NCBI GenBank assembly: GCA_905221605.1
Contig: CAJNDS010002600.1
Location: 283,264 to 347,263 of the forward strand
Origin: Symbiodinium natans
Taxonomy: Eukaryota; Sar; Dinophyceae; Suessiales; Symbiodiniaceae
Length of the DNA: 64,000 bases
Reading direction: 5' to 3'
Part shown: positions 59,604 through 64,000 of the stretch, one piece after another
How positions within the stretch are numbered: position 1 is the stretch's first letter
How the letters are laid out: every line of letters begins with the position of its first letter
The notes under the pieces: generated by a model
The model's database searches: none
What the model was told of the DNA's origin: nothing
What the model saw: the letters and a program-made list of their open reading frames with translations, nothing else
Program-made: the position numbers and the translations under genes

Positions 59604-60688
59604 TGTTAAGAGAGGGTTTAGTGTTTACAAGGGTTTGGGGTCCTGAACAGACGGGCAGACATGACTGTATAGAGAGGACGCACCCACAGCGGGCAGGTCC
59701 AACAATGGGTTTTGTCATTTGAATGGCGTGGGTTGATGTGATTTGGGGTGCAAGGGGTCCCCCCTTCTGGCACGACTGCAGGCAACGGCCAGGGAGCAAG
59801 AGCTCTGCGCCAAACTGGTGTCGGCCAAGGTAGGAACTTGGCAAATTGAAAGTCTTGTGTTTTTAGTCATCTCGGGCTGAGCTCCCTCCCTGAGCACCCT
59901 CTGGGCAGTTCTCTCAGTCATGGTCCTTCTGGGTTGTGTAGTTCAGGGTTTATCGGGCAACCCTCAACGGTAAGTGTTCAGCGCCCTCGGAACCCCAAAG
60001 AGGGATTGCAAGTTGGAAGTTAAGGTTTTAGGATAATGGGATTGTTACTTGACTGAGCATGTGCACTCTGGGTGCTTCTTTGCATGTACATAGGGGTTTC
60101 TTGGGAGCATTGTCCGGAAGCAACCGTTTCGGGCTTAGGGTTCGGAAGGGTTGAAGGTGAAGCGGCTTAGGGTGACGTCCTAAACATCCCAAAGCCCGAA
60201 CCCCCAAACCTTAAACCCAACACCTGAGCCCCGAAACCACCCGAAGCCCGTTGCCACAGGCCACATCTTTCGATTTGGAGACTCAGCTGAGCGCGGCGAA
60301 GGAGGAGGCTAGGGGGTTTGGGGCCTTCTTTCTTGGGGAGGGGGTTGGGGGTTTGGCCCTGAGCTTTCTTACCCTAAACCCCAAACCCTCAGCCCTAGAC
60401 CCTCAACCCTAAAACCCTCAACCCTAATTAAACCCTAAACCCTAAAATGGGGGCTTGGGTGGGCTAACTGCGGGTAGTTCTGCTGGGGTCCAGGACCGGG
60501 GCACAGCCAACCAAAGAAGAGCCTTGGAGCGCGGAGATTTCAGGGCAAGAGTGCCTGCATGCGCTCAGAGGTCCCTGAAACCTAAACCCAACACCCTATT
60601 CCCTTGAAGCACTCTCCGGAACGAACGGACTTATGTGGGGGCTTCCGAAGAAAGAAAGAGACAGAGACAGATAGAGACAGAGAGAGAC

Positions 60689-60754
<66 letters not shown>

Positions 60755-61695
60755 TGTTAAGAGAGGGTTTAGTGTTTACAAGGGTTTGGGGTCCTGAACA
60801 GACGGGCAGACATGACTGTATAGAGAGGACGCACCCACAGCGGGCAGGTCCAACAATGGGTTTTGTCATTTGAATGGCTTGGGTTGATGTGATTTGGGGT
60901 GCAAGGGGTCCCCCCTTCTGGCACGACTGCAGGCAACGGCCAGGGAGCAAGAGCTCTGCGCCAAACTGGTGTCGGCCAAGGTAGGAACTTGGCAAATTGA
61001 AAGTCTTGTGTTTTTAGTCATCTCGGACTGAGCTCCCTCCCTGAGCACCCTCTGGGCAGTTCTCTCAGTCATGGTCCTTCTGGGTTGTGTAGTTCAGGGT
61101 TTATCGGGCAACCCTCAACGGTAAGTGTTCAGTGCCACGTTGCAATCGTAAGTTGGAAGTTAAGGTTTTAGGATAATGGGGTTGTTACTTGACTCTTCAT
61201 GTGCACTCTGGGTGCTTCTTTAAATGTACATAGGGGTTCTTGTGAGCATTGTCCGGAAGCAACCGTTTCGGGCTTAGGGTTCGGAAGGGTTGAAGGTGAA
61301 GCGGTTTAGGGTGACCCCCAAACCTTAAACCCAACACCGGAGCCCCGAAACCACCCGAAGCCCGTTGCCACAGGCCAAATGTTTCGATTTGGAAACACAG
61401 CTGAGCGCGGCGAAGGATGAGGCTAGGGGTTGGTTGCAGCAGCTCAAAAGGGCCAACATCATGACAATGATGCTTGATTGATATGTGTTCTCGCTCATCT
61501 CTCGTCGACTTCCAGTTCGTGGTTGTTCCACGCTGCAGGTATTTTGCCGGCATGGGTAGCTCTGTGAGCAACGGAATGCTCTGGAATCCTGGCAAGGCGT
61601 TGAGCCCTATCGCTGAATCGCCGTCCACGTCCAGCCAGCCATTCGTTGAATCCTCGGCTCGGGGCGGCTGTTTTGCCAGTGCGCAGAGTGCGTAG
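53400..61695 (+). CDS. Coiled-coil protein gene built of many tiny exons (tentative model)
   Basis: Candidate exons carry charged heptad-like peptides: about 53400-53441 (YFRHRPWIKMRG), 53942-about 54030 (MKRRELLRRLESLEARHSEE), 54166-about 54211 (ELVKLEPPADAVPEAH), about 54474-54650 (QEQEDAWAEKRNLQEELPAL), about 54748-54785 (EEKRRRQKELKGR), about 54963-55010 (QAIDRQEFASRPAVE), 58330-58370 (MFDFEQLERKEDQ), 58567-about 58600 (LRSEESTAEAAG), 59220-59270, 59782-59829, 60260-60310, 60933-60980, 61374-61424, and a final exon 61539-61695 (MGSSVSNGMLWNPG, stop TAG). Splice signals are AG|G or AG with GT, GC or GA. No catalytic domain is visible. An alternative start at 53342 would give the signal-like peptide MAAFWGFAVFATLLPPCAG. 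One gene or two cannot be decided. Confidence 0.45.
53614..53729. repeat. Interstitial CCCTAAA block
   Basis: About 16 perfect units in an intron or spacer. Confidence 0.95.
54862..54957. repeat. Interstitial CCCTAAA block abutting an acceptor
   Basis: About 14 units, ending in CCGCAG|G, which is the likely acceptor of the QAIDRQEF exon. Confidence 0.95.
55160..55235 (+). repeat. Introner-like repeat, family C
   Basis: GGCCCTTCTTTCCTTTTTTT, GGTTCCCGCAGAATCCCC and the tail CTAGGCTACTCCTGGGTCT, in the same order as the GH3 intron copies. Confidence 0.55.
55240..57235. other. Interval with no recognised exon
   Basis: TTTAGGG blocks at 55620-55710 and 55842-55890, otherwise apparently unique sequence. 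Frames at 56012-56373 and 56767-56978 show no conserved motif. Confidence 0.5.
57236..57484. repeat. Longest interstitial TTTAGGG block
   Basis: About 34 units, almost all perfect, with one TTTTTAGGG interruption near 57390. Unique sequence follows on both sides, so this is not a chromosome end. Confidence 0.97.
57621..57764 (+). other. Possible exon with ATG and GT donor, unassigned
   Basis: 48 codons from ATG (MHSQAIPNGERPSDHLPS) end in TTCCAG followed by GTAAGG, a good donor. The peptide is polar and matches no family I know. It may be part of the coiled-coil gene or the first exon of another. Confidence 0.35.
58961..60001 (+). repeat. Tandem duplication, unit 1
   Basis: A 1041-bp unit starting GGGATTGCAAGTTGG. 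It contains two exon-like segments, ATSFDLETQLSAAKDEA (59220-59270) and ATAREQELCAKLVSAK (59782-59829), and a GA microsatellite at about 59576-59603. Confidence 0.9.
60002..61141 (+). repeat. Tandem duplication, unit 2
   Basis: A 1140-bp copy of unit 1 with few substitutions. It is longer because of an insertion before CCTAAACCCAACACC (about 60533-60580) and a GA tract grown to about 100 bp (60655-60757). Both exon-like segments are kept; one has Glu for Asp. Confidence 0.9.
61142..61436 (+). repeat. Tandem duplication, unit 3 (partial)
   Basis: Only the first third of the unit, with the exon-like segment AKCFDLETQLSAAKDEA at 61374-61424. It is more diverged and leads into the last exon at 61539. 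Confidence 0.85.
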
Positions 61696-62899
61696 TTGAT
61701 TAGGGTTTAGGGTTAAGGGTTAAGCGTCTAGGGTTTAGGGTTTAGGGGTTAGGGTTCTGCCTATCAACATGGAAGACTTCATCGGGCAGAGCAAGGGATT
61801 GAATTTGAGAGCTTGTGTTAAAGAATGTGGGGGCTCAATGAAGCCAAAAAAATCATGCATCTGCTACGTATCCTGAACCCTAAAAGCCCGACCGCAAACC
61901 CTGAACCGTAACTCATCCTTCAGCAGCTGGTGGTATGTGGACTGTCCTGTTGACTGTCTGCACCCTGCGTCTGCAAACTCAGGGTGCAGCAAGGGAGGTT
62001 CGGGTACCAAGTTCTAAGCCCTACACCCTAAACCGCCCTAAGCCGTAAACCAGACCCTAGACCCGAATCCCTACACCCTACACCCTACACCCGACACCCG
62101 ACACCCGACACCCGACACCCGACACCCGACACCCTACACCCTACACCCTACACCCTGCACCCTGCACCCTGCACCCTACACCCTAAACCCTAAACCCTAA
62201 ACCCTAAACCTGCGGTGTGTCTAGCACCCGGAACTTGTCAAGTCTGGAACTCCGGCTGCGCCCTTATGCCGTGGCGAAGTCATGTCGCTACAGCTTTTCA
62301 TACTGAATTATTAAATGAGGTGCCTAACGAGTTGCGGTTTGGGTTTAGAGTTTGGGGTATAGGGTTCCAATTCATAGAGGGCTCCGGTACATAGATTTGC
62401 AAAGGGAACTATCGTAACGTAGGCTTTATACCCTGTGGAATGACTCCACAGAAGCCTTCACCCATACATAAGGTCTAAGGTATTTCAGGTATCTTGTGAC
62501 GGGCGGGGGTAAAACTTGAAGACGACATGAACTTGAGCAAAGTTAGAGCGCACAGGCCGTAAAGCGGATTAGAGTCGTAGATAATCCGACTTGCAGGGTG
62601 GAGAACTCTTTAAGGCAGGTTCTACGAAACCCTAAGCTTTGTCCAGGGTTTCAATTTTAGGGTTTAGGGTTGAGGGTTTTAGGGTTTCAAGTTTGGGGTT
62701 TAGGGTGGGATACACGATGTCTTTCACCTAGTATAATTTTTGTTTCATGATTTTCGTTTCTATGGAGGATTCATGCTTAATTGGTACTTTTGGGAACGTG
62801 CATCTCTTGTATTGTAGATATTGTATATGGTTGTAGACCCCTCGACTAAAGCTGCGGGATGTTGAAATTATACAATTGAAATCATCATCTATATCTCAA
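61696..62899. other. Spacer with telomere-variant ladder, no gene
   Basis: TTTAGGG remnants at 61702-61755 and 62659-62705, the variant ladder at 62060-62212, and otherwise unique sequence without a convincing exon. Confidence 0.5.
62060..62212. repeat. Ladder of telomere-repeat variants
   Basis: Consecutive blocks of one 7-mer variant each: ACCCTAC, then six ACCCGAC, then ACCCTAC, then ACCCTGC, then ACCCTAC, then CCCTAAA. Each block is internally uniform. Confidence 0.95.
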
Positions 62900-64000
62900 A
62901 GATATAACGAGAGTATCGAAATGCAATGGAATTCGTGCGAAATCACAACGAGTGTGTCGAAACCAAGGCTCCATCCCACCGCGCGCGCCGTTGCGGTCGG
63001 CAATGTAAAGTAGTCCCTCAGAAGAGACTTGACGAGGCCTGAAGAGGCCACGAGAGGCTGGAATTCGTGTAAAAACCACAACGGGAGAATCGAAACGCAA
63101 CGGAATTCGTACCAAACCACAGAGGGAGCCTTGAAGCCAAGGCCTCGTCTCACCGCGCTCACCGTTGCGGTCGACAACCTAAGTGGCCTCCCCAGAAGAG
63201 GTCTGAAGAGGCCACGAGAGGTCGGAGCTCGCGCGCCGTTGCGGTGGGCAACCTAAGTGGCCCCCCTAGAAGAGGCCTGAAGAGGCCACCAAGACAGGAA
63301 TTCGCGCGAATCCGCAGCAGGAGCATCGAAATACAACGGAATTCGCGCGAAGCCACAACGGCAATATCGAATGGCGGGAAACCGCAACGGGAGGCGTCGA
63401 AACTAAGGTCTCGTCCCTCCGCACGCGCCGTTGCGGTCGGCAACCTAAGTAGCCCCTCCGTCAGAAGAGGGCTGAAGAGACCTGAAGAGGCCACGAGAGG
63501 TTGGAATTCGCGCGAAACCACAATGGGAGTATCGAAACGTAACGGGATTCGTGCGAAACCTCAGCGAGAGCGTCGAATTCAAGGACCCATCCCACCGCGT
63601 GCCGTTGCGGTCGGCAACTTAAATGGCCCCCCCTAGGAAGAGGCCTGAAGAGGCTTCGCACGAATTCGTGCGAAACCACAATGAGAGTTTTGAAATGCAA
63701 TGGTGTAAGAGACTTGTGCTCCCAAAAGCACCAATTCACTACGAAATTTCATTGAGAGAGAGAGACGACGGGAGATAATGCGAGAGACTTCTGCTCTCTT
63801 GACTTCTACTCCCATAAGCTCCAATTAATCCAGATTCGTGATTCGATCTAACATCGAAGTGCAATGGAATTATATCGAAGCGCGCGGGAGAGTCGAAATC
63901 AAAGCCTCGTCTAATCACGCGCGCTGTTGCGGTCGGCAACTTAAGTGGCCGCCCCAGAAGAGGTCTGAAGAGATCACGAGAGGTCGGAATTCGTGCGAAA
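62900..64000. repeat. Degenerate tandem array continuing past the window end
   Basis: The unit contains CGTTGCGGTCGGCAACCTAA, GTGGCCCCCCCAGAAGAGG, CCTGAAGAGGCCACGAGAGG and GGAATTCGCGCGAAACCACA. The CGTTGCGGT core recurs at about 62989, 63162, 63236, 63429, 63602 and 63925. Several frames are open on both strands, but only because of the repeat. Confidence 0.88.

Noticed and set aside
59530-60995. Minus-strand frames repeated in both duplication units (MPSSYLGRHQFGAELL)
   Set aside because: They are antisense to the mini-exon ATAREQELCAKLVSAK and the GA tract; they repeat only because the DNA is duplicated.
62885-63939. Several frames on both strands near the window end
   Set aside because: All are generated by the tandem array and share the same repeated peptides in different phases.

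Overview
The window looks like nuclear DNA of a dinoflagellate, probably related to Symbiodiniaceae. Three things point there. Plant-type telomere repeats (TTTAGGG/CCCTAAA) lie in short interstitial blocks throughout introns and spacers. Every gene I can reconstruct is on the + strand. In the best-resolved gene the introns use GT, GC and GA donors, and all 13 acceptors read AG followed by G. No rRNA, tRNA or CRISPR was seen.

Layout: 1-3834 is repeat-rich flank. 3835-31833 is a 14-exon gene for a secreted WSC-domain glycoside hydrolase family 3 (GH3) enzyme of the beta-xylosidase type; the exon model closes to exactly 934 codons. Its intron 6 carries a 20.7-kb LTR retrotransposon (5813-26525) with 289-bp LTRs differing at one base, and a TTTAG target duplication made from a TTTAGGG tract. 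32662-45619 is a scattered multi-exon gene for an AAAP/SLC38-like amino acid transporter. 51412-52860 is the 3' part of a gene for an endonuclease/exonuclease/phosphatase (CCR4-like) protein. About 53400-61695 holds many tiny coiled-coil exons, some tandemly copied. 62900-64000 is a degenerate tandem array running off the window.

The retrotransposon is the most unusual object. It is a giant Ty1/copia-order element with three long ORFs: a 1538-aa Gag-protease with two CCCH fingers; a Pol in the -1 frame with integrase, reverse transcriptase and RNase H, plus about 1100 extra residues that include a cytosine-methyltransferase-like module; and a third protein of about 2300 aa with zinc motifs and a domain that reads as an RNA 2'-phosphotransferase (Tpt1/KptA). 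Its primer site resembles the complement of a tRNA anticodon arm, which suggests a link between half-tRNA priming and an RNA-end or tRNA-processing enzyme carried by the element. Its LTR contains a split sequence resembling the dinoflagellate spliced leader, and a 14-bp palindromic motif is scattered through all three ORFs in two reading frames.

The host introns hold several families of short inverted-repeat elements that may be introner-like or MITEs. Most other open frames are shadows or low-complexity artefacts.
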